64,000 nt of DNA from contig CAIFER010000001.1 of the NCBI GenBank assembly GCA_903789525.1, positions 682,001 through 746,000 on the forward strand. The letters are read 5' to 3'. Shown piece after piece: positions 27,184 through 36,472 of the stretch (position 1 is its first letter; each line of letters begins with the position of its first letter). The notes below the pieces were generated by a model. The model did not search any database, was not told the origin of the DNA, and worked only from the letters and a program-made list of their open reading frames with translations. This stretch comes from an uncultured Aeriscardovia sp. Lineage in GTDB: Bacteria > Actinomycetota > Actinomycetes > Actinomycetales > Bifidobacteriaceae. The translations under genes were made by a program, and so were the position numbers.

Positions 27184-28412
27184 CAGCGACGGTCCTCCTT
27201 CACCTCGTGAGCAGCTGCGTGGCCTTCAGCACCATGGTCATCAACACCGTGATCTTCAGCGATGTGACCATCAGGAGCATGATCATGATTGGCTTGACCA
27301 GACGCTGCTTGACGGTCCGCCTGAGAATCTGCCTGACGACTCTCCTTGATGATTCCACTGAGCGACTGAGCTGCAGGAATGTGAAGCCCTTTGCCCCATG
27401 TCAGCGTATCTTCCACCGGCTGGAACGCCTTCTGATACCGACCACTCTTGCCGGAATGAATCGTTCGTGCAAGCCGCGCAATTCCTGGATCGCCGCCAGA
27501 TGCTTCGACAACTTCTTCGTCTTCCTTCATCTGCGCAGTGCGTTCGGCAATAACTGCTGACTTATTTTCCGTGATTGCCGTCTGTCGCTGTGATTTCGGC
27601 TGAGCTTCTGCTGACTGTGCCGGCGCAGATGACACTGGTTTGACTACATGCACACGCTCGGATTGCTGATGTGCTGCTGACTCTGCTCGCGACTGAACGG
27701 CTTGATCTGGGTAATACAAACTCGAATCGTACATACCGTTCTTTTCATCGCGGACGAGAACGCCCTTATTGAGCTCCACCACGCGCTTGTGCATGGCGTT
27801 GACGATCTCTTCGTTGTGAGTGGCCATGATGATCGTCGTTCCGCCAGTCCGGTTGATGTTATTGAGGACTTCCATAATGCCAATCGACGTGGTGGGATCC
27901 AAATTGCCAGTCGGCTCATCGGCGAGCAAAATCTGCGGATGGTTAACGTATGCACGCGCAATGGCCACACGCTGAGCTTCTCCGCCAGACAACTCGTGTG
28001 GGAAACTATTTTCCTTCCCCGTGAGCCCGACCGTTGTCAGCACTTGTGGGACGAGCGTGCGAATCGTCGAGCGCCGTGCGCCGATCACCTGCAGTGCGAA
28101 TGCTACGTTTTCCCACACTGTCTTACCGACCAGCAACTTGTAATCCTGAAAAACAAAGCCGATCTGCCGACGATAGCGTGGGATAAGCCGATCAGGCATG
28201 CGCCGCAAATCATTTCCCGCAACGTGGATTTCACCCTCGGTTGCCTCCTGCTCGCGCAAAAGCAACTGCAAAAGCGTCGTCTTCCCTGACCCCGAAGCGC
28301 CGACGAGGAAGACGAACTCTCCCCGGTCCACGTCAAGATTGATGTGGCTGAGAGCAGGATGATCGCCTTCGTGATAAATCTTGGTGACGTCCTTGAGTGA
28401 AATCATCGCCAT
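27183..28412 (-). CDS. ftsE: Cell division ATP-binding protein FtsE with long C-terminal tail
   Basis: 409-residue ABC ATPase that drives FtsX. Walker A is GASGSGKT (38-45), Q-loop FVFQD (87-90 region), signature LSGGEAQ (141-147), Walker B ILLADEP (161-167) and switch His in MATHN. FtsE is usually about 225-230 residues; here a tail of about 175 residues follows, first Gln/Ser/Ala rich, then a mixed helix-forming stretch, ending in an Asp/His/Gly-rich segment with about eight His in the last 40 residues. The ATG at 28412 is preceded by GAAGGAAG. It starts 4 bp after the prfB stop. The tail is probably disordered; metal binding is possible. Confidence 0.95.
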   Translation of the reverse strand: MAMISLKDVTKIYHEGDHPALSHINLDVDRGEFVFLVGASGSGKTTLLQLLLREQEATEGEIHVAGNDLRRMPDRLIPRYRRQIGFVFQDYKLLVGKTVWENVAFALQVIGARRSTIRTLVPQVLTTVGLTGKENSFPHELSGGEAQRVAIARAYVNHPQILLADEPTGNLDPTTSIGIMEVLNNINRTGGTTIIMATHNEEIVNAMHKRVVELNKGVLVRDEKNGMYDSSLYYPDQAVQSRAESAAHQQSERVHVVKPVSSAPAQSAEAQPKSQRQTAITENKSAVIAERTAQMKEDEEVVEASGGDPGIARLARTIHSGKSGRYQKAFQPVEDTLTWGKGLHIPAAQSLSGIIKESRQADSQADRQAASGQANHDHAPDGHIAEDHGVDDHGAEGHAAAHEVKEDRR

Positions 28413-28416
28413 GGGG

Positions 28417-29538
28417 TTAAGCTTCCTTCTTCTGTTCACGCTGTTGATGACGCCAGCGAATTCCAGCGTCGATGAAGCCATCGATATCCCCGTCAAACAC
28501 AGCGGCCGTATTCGACGTCTGATAGCCCGTGCGCAAATCCTTCACCATCTGGTACGGATGCAAAACGTAAGAACGCATCTGGTCTCCCCAGCTTGCTTTG
28601 ATATCGCCGGCGATTTCCTTCCGCTTTTTACGTTCTTCCTCACGTTTGCGGACGAGAAGTCGAGATTCGAGGACCTGCATAGCAGCTGCACGGTTTTGAA
28701 TCTGCGAACGCTGATCCTGCATCGACACGACTAAGCCCGTTGGCAAATGGGTAATGCGGACAGCAGAGTACGTGGTGTTAACACCCTGTCCACCTGGACC
28801 GTGCGCCTGGAACGTATCGACGCGGATATCCTTATCCGGAATGTCGATGTGATCAGATGTGGCAACAAGAGGGATCACCTCAACAGCCGCAAAACTCGTC
28901 TGGCGCCTGCTCTGATTGTCAAACGGGGAAATGCGAACGAGACGGTGCGTGCCACCTTCAACAGACAGCTTTCCGTAAGCATACGGTTCGTTGACCTGGA
29001 ACGTTACCGACTTGATACCGCCCTCGTCCCCGTACGAGGTGTCGAGAATTTTCGTCTTGTACTGATGACGCTCAGCCCACCGCAAATACATGCGCAGCAA
29101 CATGTGTGCGAAATCAGTAGCATCAACTCCGCCAGCGCCAGAACGAATCGTGACAACCGCTTGACGCTCGTCGTATTCGCCATCGAGGAGCGTATTGATC
29201 TCAAGATCAGCCAGATCATGCCGAATCTTGACGATCTGCTCGTGCGACTGCTGAATCGAATCCGCATCGTCGAGCTCGCGACCGAGCTGTTCCAACGTCT
29301 TGCAGTCATCGATACGCTGTTTCATCGCCGTCACGCGCTTGAGCTGTGCTTGTGCACTCGACAGCTTCGTCGTCACTTCCTGCGCATGATCCTGGTCGTT
29401 CCACAGATTCGGATCGGACGCCTGCTTTTCCAAATCCTTGATGCTAGCCGAGAGCTTAGTGGGATCAACTGCGTCCGAGATCGTTTTGAACGTCAGTTCA
29501 GCCGCCGACAGCTCAGAGGGAAAATCAAACTCTGCCAT
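28417..29538 (-). CDS. prfB: Peptide chain release factor 2
   Basis: 373-residue RF2 that ends translation at UGA and UAA. It has the SPF anticodon-like tripeptide (RISPFDNQSRRQTSF) and the GGQ catalytic loop (AHGPGGQGVNTTYSAVRITH). The whole protein is encoded in one frame, so the programmed +1 frameshift that controls RF2 in many bacteria is absent. It sits between map and ftsE with short gaps (19 and 4 bp). Confidence 0.98.
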   Translation of the reverse strand: MAEFDFPSELSAAELTFKTISDAVDPTKLSASIKDLEKQASDPNLWNDQDHAQEVTTKLSSAQAQLKRVTAMKQRIDDCKTLEQLGRELDDADSIQQSHEQIVKIRHDLADLEINTLLDGEYDERQAVVTIRSGAGGVDATDFAHMLLRMYLRWAERHQYKTKILDTSYGDEGGIKSVTFQVNEPYAYGKLSVEGGTHRLVRISPFDNQSRRQTSFAAVEVIPLVATSDHIDIPDKDIRVDTFQAHGPGGQGVNTTYSAVRITHLPTGLVVSMQDQRSQIQNRAAAMQVLESRLLVRKREEERKKRKEIAGDIKASWGDQMRSYVLHPYQMVKDLRTGYQTSNTAAVFDGDIDGFIDAGIRWRHQQREQKKEA

Positions 29539-29557
29539 ATGAAATAAATCCTTGCAA

Positions 29558-30334
29558 TTAGTCGCGTGCCGTCATGATGATCGGATCAGAATCAGTAATG
29601 GCGACTTCATGCTCGGTATGAGCTCCACGTGAGCCATCCGCAGACCGAATCGTCCATCCATCACGTTCATCCTGATAGATCTCGTCCGTCGTCTTCATGA
29701 GCCATGGCTCAATGCAGATCACCAAGCCCGGACGCAGACGGAAACCGCGACCAGCGCGACCATCATTGGCGACAAACGGATCGCCGTGCATAATGTGACC
29801 AATTCCGTGGCCACCGAACTCCATATTGACCGAGTACCCACGCTCGCGCGCAACTTCACCAACGGCGTGCTCAACATCACCCAAGTGGTTACCAGCATGG
29901 CACTGAGCGATACCAGCTGCGAGCGCATCTTCCGTCGCCTTGATGAGCTTGAGATCAGACGGATCCTTATCTTTACCGACGACAAAGCTGATCGCCGAAT
30001 CACCGACCCACCCGTCGACGGTGACCGCCAAATCAAGGCTGATGAGATCGCCATCTTTGAGGTTGTAATCATACGGAACGCCGTGCAGCACAGCATCGTT
30101 GACTGACGTGCAGATGTAGTGCGCAAACGGACCAGTACCAAAGCTCGGCGCATAGTTGACGTACGGTGACGATGCTCCTTGGCGGTGATCGATCTGCTGA
30201 TGAACGTAATCGTCAATCTCAAGCAGATTGGTGCCGACCGTCACATGCTGACGCAAATACTTGAGAATCTGCCCGACGAACTTCCCCGCAGGACGCATCT
30301 CTTTGACTTCTTGAGCAGTCTTAATTTCAATCAT
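29558..30334 (-). CDS. map: Methionine aminopeptidase
   Basis: 258-residue type I methionine aminopeptidase, which removes the initiator Met from nascent proteins. Metal ligands fit LDLAVTVDGWVGDSA (two Asp), GHGIGHIMH (His) and CIEPW (Glu), with a last Glu in TEHEVAI. The start MIEIKTAQEVKEMRPAGKFV is typical. It heads the map-prfB-ftsE-ftsX-CHAP-smpB set. tRNA-Glu lies upstream on the same strand with 214 bp between. Confidence 0.97.
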   Translation of the reverse strand: MIEIKTAQEVKEMRPAGKFVGQILKYLRQHVTVGTNLLEIDDYVHQQIDHRQGASSPYVNYAPSFGTGPFAHYICTSVNDAVLHGVPYDYNLKDGDLISLDLAVTVDGWVGDSAISFVVGKDKDPSDLKLIKATEDALAAGIAQCHAGNHLGDVEHAVGEVARERGYSVNMEFGGHGIGHIMHGDPFVANDGRAGRGFRLRPGLVICIEPWLMKTTDEIYQDERDGWTIRSADGSRGAHTEHEVAITDSDPIIMTARD

Positions 30335-30548
30335 TCGTGCTCCTTTACAATCACTGTACGATCACTGGTTTCCGCACACCCAGCTTGAGCCGGTTCAAAA
30401 AGAAGAAAACCCGCATTCCGCACCACTGACGATGCACTGTTCAACTGTGTCAATTCAATCAGTGCAAGAGGACACGCGCGCTTGGAATACAGTCACATCA
30501 CGCTGTGAGAAAATATATGAAAGAGAAAATGAAAACACTGACGAAAAG

Positions 30549-30620
30549 TACCCCCGAGGAGAATCGAACTCCTGTTGGCAGATTGAAAGTCTGGTGTCCT
30601 AACCATTAGACGACGGGGGC
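30549..30620 (-). tRNA. tRNA-Glu(TTC)
   Basis: On the minus strand: acceptor GCCCCCG paired with CGGGGGT (G1 opposite U72), anticodon stem CCAGA/TCTGC region with loop CTTTCAA (anticodon TTC) and T arm AGGAG-TTCGATT-CTCCT; discriminator A and no encoded CCA. It reads GAA. The 465-bp gap between map and the GH3 gene holds this tRNA and an AT-rich promoter region; nothing else is evident there. Confidence 0.95.
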
Positions 30621-30718
30621 GAACAATTGAATAATATACAAACTCCTCCCGACACAGGCAATCGCTCGACACGCCTCACTCATTCTTTCCTATCATTTTC
30701 GAGCCTCCCCTTCTTTAT

Positions 30719-30736
30719 TTATTAACTATTTAATAA
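30719..30736. promoter_or_regulatory. AT-rich palindrome upstream of second GH3 gene
   Basis: TTATTAA-CTAT-TTAATAA, a perfect 7-bp inverted repeat 63 bp before the GH3 start. It resembles the palindrome at 3207-3226 before the other GH3 gene and may be an operator for the same type of regulator. Confidence 0.4.
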
Positions 30737-30799
30737 GATGAACGATGACAGTGCTGTTGATCAGAACTTTCAGAAAGTCCAGCGAGAAAGAGAGACGAA

Positions 30800-33178
30800 A
30801 TGACTGCGGAAAGGCAAGCTGCGTATTTCAATCCACATCTGCCCATCGATGAGCGCATCAACGATCTGCTAGCGCGCATGACGATCGACGAAAAAATCGG
30901 TCAGCTCATGCAACTCAATGCTGAGGATGACCTTGCCGATGAGATTCAGAACAAACACGTTGGATCAATCCTCCACACCTCGCCTGAGCGCCTGCGCACA
31001 GCGAATCAGCTTGTCCAACAAACTCGGTTGCGCATTCCACTCCTCGTGGGTGATGATTTGATTCGCGGCTTCTCGTTCTGGCCGGGTGCCACCATTTTCC
31101 CAGAAGCGCTCGGACAGTCGCTCTCATGGGATGTTGACAAGGTTCAGCAAGTGGGGCGCGTCACCGCCGAGGAAGGATCAGCCGCTGGTGAGCAGTGGAC
31201 ATTCAGTCCTGTCCTCTGCATTGCCCGTGACGACCGCTGGGGTCGCGTCGATGAGACGTACGGTGAGGATCCATACCTCATCGGAGAAATGGGCGCTGCA
31301 CTGACGCGAGGTCTCCAAAAGAACGCAAAGGCGGGCGACAAACTCGACAAAGACGCCATCTTGGCGTGTGCGAAACACTTTGCCGGTTACTCACAGACTC
31401 AAGGCGGACGCGACGCAACGGAAAACGATTTAACTCACCGAGGACTGCTCAGTTGGTTCCTCCCGCCGTTCGAACGAGTCGCTCGCGAGGGCGTCGGCAC
31501 GTTCATGCTCGGCTACGAATCCATCGACGGAGTGCCAGTTACGATCAATCATTGGCTGTTACACGATGTTTTACGCGGCCAGTGGAATTACAAGGGCACG
31601 CTCATCACCGACTGGGATAACTGCGGCCAACTCGTCCGCACCCAAAAGCTTGAGCCTGACTTCGCTCACGCTGCGGCAGCAAGTGTCAACGCCGGCAATG
31701 ACATGATCATGACAACACCCGAGTTTTACGACGGTGCACACGAAGCGATTCGCCAAGGACTACTGTCCGTTGCCACGATCGACGAAGCTGTCCGACGCAT
31801 TTTGGCACTGAAGTTCCGCCTCGGACTGTTCGAGGATCCACGCCTTCCAGATGAAGAACGCATCCGCACGGTCATTGGCTCGGTACAGCACACTCACGAC
31901 AACCTGGCCATTACGCGCGAATCGATGGCCCTTCTCCACAACAATGGCATTTTGCCGCTTGTCCACGGAATCACCGACGAAATTGCCAGCGATCAGACGG
32001 AGAAAGCACTGCACGAGACGGGCATTTCTGCGCTCAACGGTGCTTCATCATCCACTCATTCGATCGCCCTTGTTGGGCCGCTCATTGATGACCCACAAGA
32101 ACAAATCGGAGATTGGGCAGGCGCGTCTGGTCAGGCAAACTGGATGAACGAAGAGCATCCGGAACCACGCGAATCCGTCACGACAATTGTCGATGGCTTC
32201 ACTCAGCTGCTCCCCCACGGCTGGACGCTTCGCACCGCTCAAGGGGCGGGAATCGTGGAGATGAAGCGCGATCCGAAGCATCCAACGTTCCCAGACGGAC
32301 AGCCGATGCCTCCGATTCCAACACCGTGCACGCCAGATGCTGACATGATTGCCGCTGCAGTCGATGCTGCGAAGAAGTCAGACGTCGTGGTGGCAGTCGT
32401 CGGTGACACGATTGCGCTCACTGGCGAAGGACGGTCGACCGCAACGCTTGAACTCATGGGCGCACAAAATGCGTTGCTAGATGCGCTTGCTGCAACCGGG
32501 ACCCCGATGGTTGTTGTGCTCATGAGCGGTAAACCACTCATCCTTCATCAGGCGGCACTCAACGCCGATGCCCTCCTCTGGGTTCCGAAGCCAGGTATGC
32601 AAGGAGGACGCGCAATCGCCGAAACGATTCTCGGTCTCGTCAACCCATCCGGGCGCCTGACGATTTCGTTCCCACGCCACGCCGGCCAAATCCCGATTTA
32701 TTACAACATGGTCCGCGGCGGTCATCAGTATCGTTACGCCGATCTGCCGCAGACACCACAGTTTGCATTCGGGCAAGGGAAAGGCTATTCACACTTCGCG
32801 TACGCACATGTGCACATCACAAACGATGGAAAACACGGGCAGAAGCTGACGGAAAACGATACGCTGCACGCCTCTATCGATGTGACAAACACCGGATCGC
32901 GAGTGGGCACCGAAATCGTCCAGCTCTATATCAGCGACGTCGTGACGTCAGTAACGTGGGCAGACCGCGAACTGAAGGCATTCCAGCGCATCACACTCCA
33001 GCCAGGTGAGACAAAGACAGTGCACTTTGATCTGCCGGTCAGTGCGTGCAACCTCGTGAATGCACAGTGCCAGCGCGTCGTCGAGCCGGGTGACTTCACT
33101 ATGATGATCGGTCACTCGAGTCTCGACACGGACCTCCTCACTGCCCCGTTTACCGTTGCACCAGTGAGCGAACAGTGA
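30800..33178 (+). CDS. GH3 beta-glucosidase, canonical domain order
   Basis: 792-residue GH3 glycosidase with the usual order: catalytic barrel (about 12-345; MTIDEKIGQLMQL, RWGRVDETYGEDP, KHFAGYSQTQGGRD, nucleophile Asp271 in LITDWDN), alpha/beta sandwich (about 380-630; VVGDTIALTGEGRS with the acid/base-side Glu, NPSGRLTISFPRH) and a fibronectin III-like domain (about 690-780; SIDVTNTGSRVGTEIVQLYI). No signal peptide, so it acts on imported oligosaccharides. AAGAGAG precedes the ATG. Its last 29 bp overlap the 3' end of the convergent GH32 gene. Specificity within beta-glucosides, xylosides or related sugars cannot be fixed. Confidence 0.93.
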   Translation: MTAERQAAYFNPHLPIDERINDLLARMTIDEKIGQLMQLNAEDDLADEIQNKHVGSILHTSPERLRTANQLVQQTRLRIPLLVGDDLIRGFSFWPGATIFPEALGQSLSWDVDKVQQVGRVTAEEGSAAGEQWTFSPVLCIARDDRWGRVDETYGEDPYLIGEMGAALTRGLQKNAKAGDKLDKDAILACAKHFAGYSQTQGGRDATENDLTHRGLLSWFLPPFERVAREGVGTFMLGYESIDGVPVTINHWLLHDVLRGQWNYKGTLITDWDNCGQLVRTQKLEPDFAHAAAASVNAGNDMIMTTPEFYDGAHEAIRQGLLSVATIDEAVRRILALKFRLGLFEDPRLPDEERIRTVIGSVQHTHDNLAITRESMALLHNNGILPLVHGITDEIASDQTEKALHETGISALNGASSSTHSIALVGPLIDDPQEQIGDWAGASGQANWMNEEHPEPRESVTTIVDGFTQLLPHGWTLRTAQGAGIVEMKRDPKHPTFPDGQPMPPIPTPCTPDADMIAAAVDAAKKSDVVVAVVGDTIALTGEGRSTATLELMGAQNALLDALAATGTPMVVVLMSGKPLILHQAALNADALLWVPKPGMQGGRAIAETILGLVNPSGRLTISFPRHAGQIPIYYNMVRGGHQYRYADLPQTPQFAFGQGKGYSHFAYAHVHITNDGKHGQKLTENDTLHASIDVTNTGSRVGTEIVQLYISDVVTSVTWADRELKAFQRITLQPGETKTVHFDLPVSACNLVNAQCQRVVEPGDFTMMIGHSSLDTDLLTAPFTVAPVSEQ

Positions 33179-35084
33179 GCTGTCCGCCCTCTGGAACGAT
33201 GGCTGTCAAAAATCCTTGATCGGCACGCGGATCTGGCACGACAATCGTGCCAGCCGCTTGCCCGTCGTTGAGAAATACTTCGGCAATTCCGCGGTCATAG
33301 AACACTTCTACGCGGTGGATATCCGTCAGTGGCGCAACAGCATCGACATGCGCAAGCTGCTGAATTCCCTCTGTCACAAAGCGCACGTGATGATCGCGGT
33401 GATTCTTGTCTGCGTTCGTGATGTTGAGGTCTTGCTGCTGTCCGTTGTGCATCCACCGGGCGAGATCAAGCACGAAGTGATCCGCCTGAGCTGCGTCTGG
33501 CATACGAAGATCCGCGTAGAACGCATTATCAGGGATTTCAAACTTTGTTGGCACAGTCACTGATGTGGTCACGTGTGCCAGATGCGGGCATGCCACCGGC
33601 GTAATGGTCGCGCCAAGTCCGTTCTCATACACTTCAGCTGCCGGATGCTGGTACAGGGTGCTATTCTTCACAGAAAGCTCGCGCGGAAGCGTATATGCAC
33701 CGTTGACAGCCTCCACCTGAGGCGTACGCACCCCAAACACATCATTGATCCATCCGACAAGCAGACGGCGTCCTTCATGTTCAAATGTCTGCGTGGCATA
33801 CAGATTCGGCCCAAAGTCTGTCCATCCAGCTGAACGAACACGCAGGCGTGGGACACGCGAACCATCCGCGCTGGCCTCGTGGACGAGATCACCGATATAC
33901 CAGCGCACCGGCTGGAAGCGACCACCGACCGCGTCTCGATAACTCATCAGTCCACCCATAGCAACGGTGGAATCGTCGAGGTGGAACAGATCCGGGCATT
34001 CATACGTTCCAGTTGGCGTCACACCGTTTTCCATGAGAATCGGGCCTACACTGCGCCACTGATCATCCGCGAGCGCTGGGTCGCTATTGACAAAACCAAC
34101 GATGGCCGGTCGCCGTGAGGTCTGCATTTGACCTGGCTTGTCCTGTCCCGGCGTGCGATCAGGACCGAATGCGAGCCATCCGTGCCGTCCATCGGATCGC
34201 ACTGCATCAGGGATATCGCTCCGCCCAGCTGCACCGCGTGCCGGCAAATCTGCAATCGGGAGATTTGTTCCGGTCACGAGCAGAGCAGGTCCATCATGTG
34301 ACACATCGACCTTGGGGTCGCGGAAATCACGCCCATACGTTGCATCCGGGTAGTCGATGATCTTCTTTTCCGGGCCAGCATGCACTCCATCCGTACACAG
34401 CAGTGTGCTCTGATATTCAGTCGTCGAATTGGGGACGCCCGGCTGGTCGGTATGACGTGTCAAGAAGATCTTGAGCGCTGTCGCCTTGTCGCCATCACAG
34501 ACGTGACCGTGCGCATCCACTGGAATGGCCGACCCGGAGAACGCACCGCCAGAGACATGCGTACCCCACGTCTGCATCTCAGGCTGCGGATACAAAAAGA
34601 CAGGCAAATCAACCCAATGGATCAGATCCGTTGAAACAGCATGTCCCCAATGCATCGGACCCCAGTTGTAGTCATACGGATTGAACTGATAGAACCAATG
34701 CCAACGCCCTTGGAAACGGGACAAACCGTTCGGATCATTCATCCATCCCACGCGCGGTTCAAAGTGCATCTTGGCGTGTAAAGCTCCTGCATGCGTGATC
34801 GCCCCCGGAATTGGAAGCACACGAATACCCCGGTCGAGAATGTCATCGCACTCGCTCAAATAAGCAAAGGCAATACGAGCATTCGACCATTCCACCGTGT
34901 AGCGTGTGTGCTCAGCTACATCAAAGACACAGTGCTGACGATGACGATTCTGCGCCATGACTGTGCGCGCACCGCCACGAATACTGACGACAGCTGATGC
35001 TGTGCTTTCGTTTGCTTCAACGAAGAGCTCCAGACGCCGATACACACTTGTTTCAAACGTGAAAGTTCCCGTGGAGTTTTCCAT
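33150..35084 (-). CDS. GH32 beta-fructofuranosidase / sucrose-6-phosphate hydrolase
   Basis: 644-residue GH32 enzyme that splits sucrose or fructo-oligosaccharides. Key motifs are WMNDPNG (114-120, nucleophile Asp117), FRDPK and ECPDLF with the acid/base Glu, followed by a C-terminal beta-sandwich (about 490-640). About 100 residues precede the propeller, more than in most family members, and may form an extra beta domain. No secretion signal. GAGGGG precedes the ATG. The neighbouring LacI-type gene and a CGGT-TATT-ACCG palindrome lie directly upstream, which fits local control, but the regulator has lost its DNA-binding head. Confidence 0.92.
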   Translation of the reverse strand: MENSTGTFTFETSVYRRLELFVEANESTASAVVSIRGGARTVMAQNRHRQHCVFDVAEHTRYTVEWSNARIAFAYLSECDDILDRGIRVLPIPGAITHAGALHAKMHFEPRVGWMNDPNGLSRFQGRWHWFYQFNPYDYNWGPMHWGHAVSTDLIHWVDLPVFLYPQPEMQTWGTHVSGGAFSGSAIPVDAHGHVCDGDKATALKIFLTRHTDQPGVPNSTTEYQSTLLCTDGVHAGPEKKIIDYPDATYGRDFRDPKVDVSHDGPALLVTGTNLPIADLPARGAAGRSDIPDAVRSDGRHGWLAFGPDRTPGQDKPGQMQTSRRPAIVGFVNSDPALADDQWRSVGPILMENGVTPTGTYECPDLFHLDDSTVAMGGLMSYRDAVGGRFQPVRWYIGDLVHEASADGSRVPRLRVRSAGWTDFGPNLYATQTFEHEGRRLLVGWINDVFGVRTPQVEAVNGAYTLPRELSVKNSTLYQHPAAEVYENGLGATITPVACPHLAHVTTSVTVPTKFEIPDNAFYADLRMPDAAQADHFVLDLARWMHNGQQQDLNITNADKNHRDHHVRFVTEGIQQLAHVDAVAPLTDIHRVEVFYDRGIAEVFLNDGQAAGTIVVPDPRADQGFLTAIVPEGGQLTVRSLVQR

Positions 35085-35109
35085 ATAGACCCCTCAAAAA
35101 GATAGATAT

Positions 35110-35121
35110 CGGTTATTACCG
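35110..35121. promoter_or_regulatory. Candidate LacI-type operator before GH32 gene
   Basis: CGGT-TATT-ACCG palindrome 26 bp upstream of the GH32 start, between it and the LacI-type gene. The layout suits a repressor site but the symmetry is short. Confidence 0.35.
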
Positions 35122-35142
35122 CGCTGCACGATCAGCGCACGA
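35121..35142 (-). repeat. 11-bp tandem repeat across lacI-like stop
   Basis: On the coding strand TCGTGCGCTGA is followed by TCGTGCAGCGC; the first copy ends in the TGA stop of the LacI-like gene. Confidence 0.5.
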
Positions 35143-36025
35143 CTGAATTTTTATTGACTAATTGGCAATGAATGCGCGCATCTTCCTCATCAATCGATGG
35201 AAGAATGGCACGCTGCCCGGTCCTTGCCACGGCCGCTGACATTTTTCGAAGGTCCGAGCGATCAACAGTGCCAAGGAGATCAACAAGCTTGAGAACAGAC
35301 CAATAGCCCATTTCGTAATGCGGCAATGCAATTGATGTGAGCGATGGAACGAACGTATTGGCTAAGAATTTATTGTTATCGACCGACACGATTGAGATAT
35401 CGCGACCGATCCGATACCCATGCCGCTCTGCTTCGCGATACAAATATGATGCGCGGATGTCATTGAAGCACACGATGCCATCGACGTCGCCACGACGGGC
35501 GATTCGATCAAACATGACTCGTGAACCGCGCAGCGCATCATCGCCCTCATCCACGTTGATGATCAGTTCATCGGGCAGAGACAGTCCACGCCGGTGTGCC
35601 TCTTTTTTCACCCCAGCCAGTCGCTCTCCTTGTGCGACGAGCGTACCGGGCGTGCCGAAATATCCAATTGTGGAGCATCCCGCTTGTGCAAGACGACGAA
35701 CGGCATCGACGCCAATCTGTACTTCGTCCGGGCTGATGGACGGATAGCGGCCATCGCGGTCGCGTGCATCGACAACGACAACTTTCTCGTCACGCAAATA
35801 CGGTGGGATGGTCGTCACGCAATCAGACATTTTTGCATACAAGAACCCGTCAGCTTGATAGCTGCGCATCGTACGGACCTCTCGCTCCTCTAACTCCTGA
35901 TTGTTCGAGGAGTCAGTGGAGAGGAGGACGTACCCGCAGTCACGAGCAGCATCCTGTGCCCCGAGAATGATCTCACCTGCATATGGCGTGGTGGAAACGA
36001 CATCAGAGACGAGGCCAAAAATCAT
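35132..36025 (-). pseudogene. LacI-family regulator lacking its helix-turn-helix domain
   Basis: 297-residue effector-binding half of a LacI/GalR regulator. It starts MIFGLVSDVVSTTPYAGEII, which corresponds to the first strand of the sugar-binding domain, and runs through GYFGTPGTLVAQGERLAG, GIVCFNDIRAS and ISIVSVDNN to the end. The codons just upstream in frame read ASAASLRSRRS, which matches the hinge after the HTH, and then a TGA occurs at 36059-36061. The roughly 50-residue HTH is gone; a YesL-like remnant on the other strand occupies its place. Without the head it cannot bind an operator, though the sugar-binding part is intact. It precedes the GH32 gene by 47 bp. Confidence 0.85.
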
Positions 36026-36042
36026 ACTGCGGCGAGAGCGAA

Positions 36043-36465
36043 GGCTGGCCGCTGACGCTCATATGGGCACTCCTGATCTGGGAATACTGGCTTCTGCAAG
36101 TCAATTACATGGGGAAAATCGGATTTGCTGTCTCTGGTTGCCTGCTCGTTATCAATGTGCTGTATGGCCTCTTCGTCGCTCTGATTTGGTTCATCGAACA
36201 GCATTTCAACGAAAGCATTTCGTGGGATATCGTGCAAACCGCGCGCATGACCATTGCTCGCCCATTGTGCAGTCTTTTCCTGCTCTTGATCGTGATACTG
36301 GCTGCGTGGCTGTATTGGACGGTACCCGGATTGGCGGTCGCTCTCGGTATTGCTCTGCCGGTCTTCTTTATCATGATGATCATTTACTCATTTGGGCACG
36401 TGCGAGGCATGGATGTGAACGTGCTTGAGCCTCAGTCGAAAAAGCGCCGTACACGGAAAAAATAA
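36043..36465 (+). pseudogene. YesL-like (DUF624) membrane protein, N-terminus missing
   Basis: About 140 residues matching the C-terminal two thirds of a YesL/DUF624 membrane protein: GWPLTLIWALLIWEYWLLQ, a helix FAVSGCLLVINVLYGLFVAL, the segment IEQHFNESISWDIVQTARMTIARPL and two more helices, ending in a basic tail KKRRTRKK. Such proteins usually accompany sugar ABC transporter genes and are about 200-220 residues, with an N-terminal first helix missing here. The reading frame is open upstream to 35983 but there it runs antisense to the LacI gene, so that part is not native. The homology begins exactly where LacI homology on the other strand ends. Confidence 0.7.
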
Positions 36466-36472
36466 AGGAGAA

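Noticed and set aside
28417-29538. Programmed frameshift in prfB
   Set aside because: The protein is open in one frame from start to stop and no slippery CTTTGA site is present near codon 25.
30335-30548. Small gene between map and tRNA-Glu
   Set aside because: No open frame with a ribosome site; AT-rich promoter-like sequence only.
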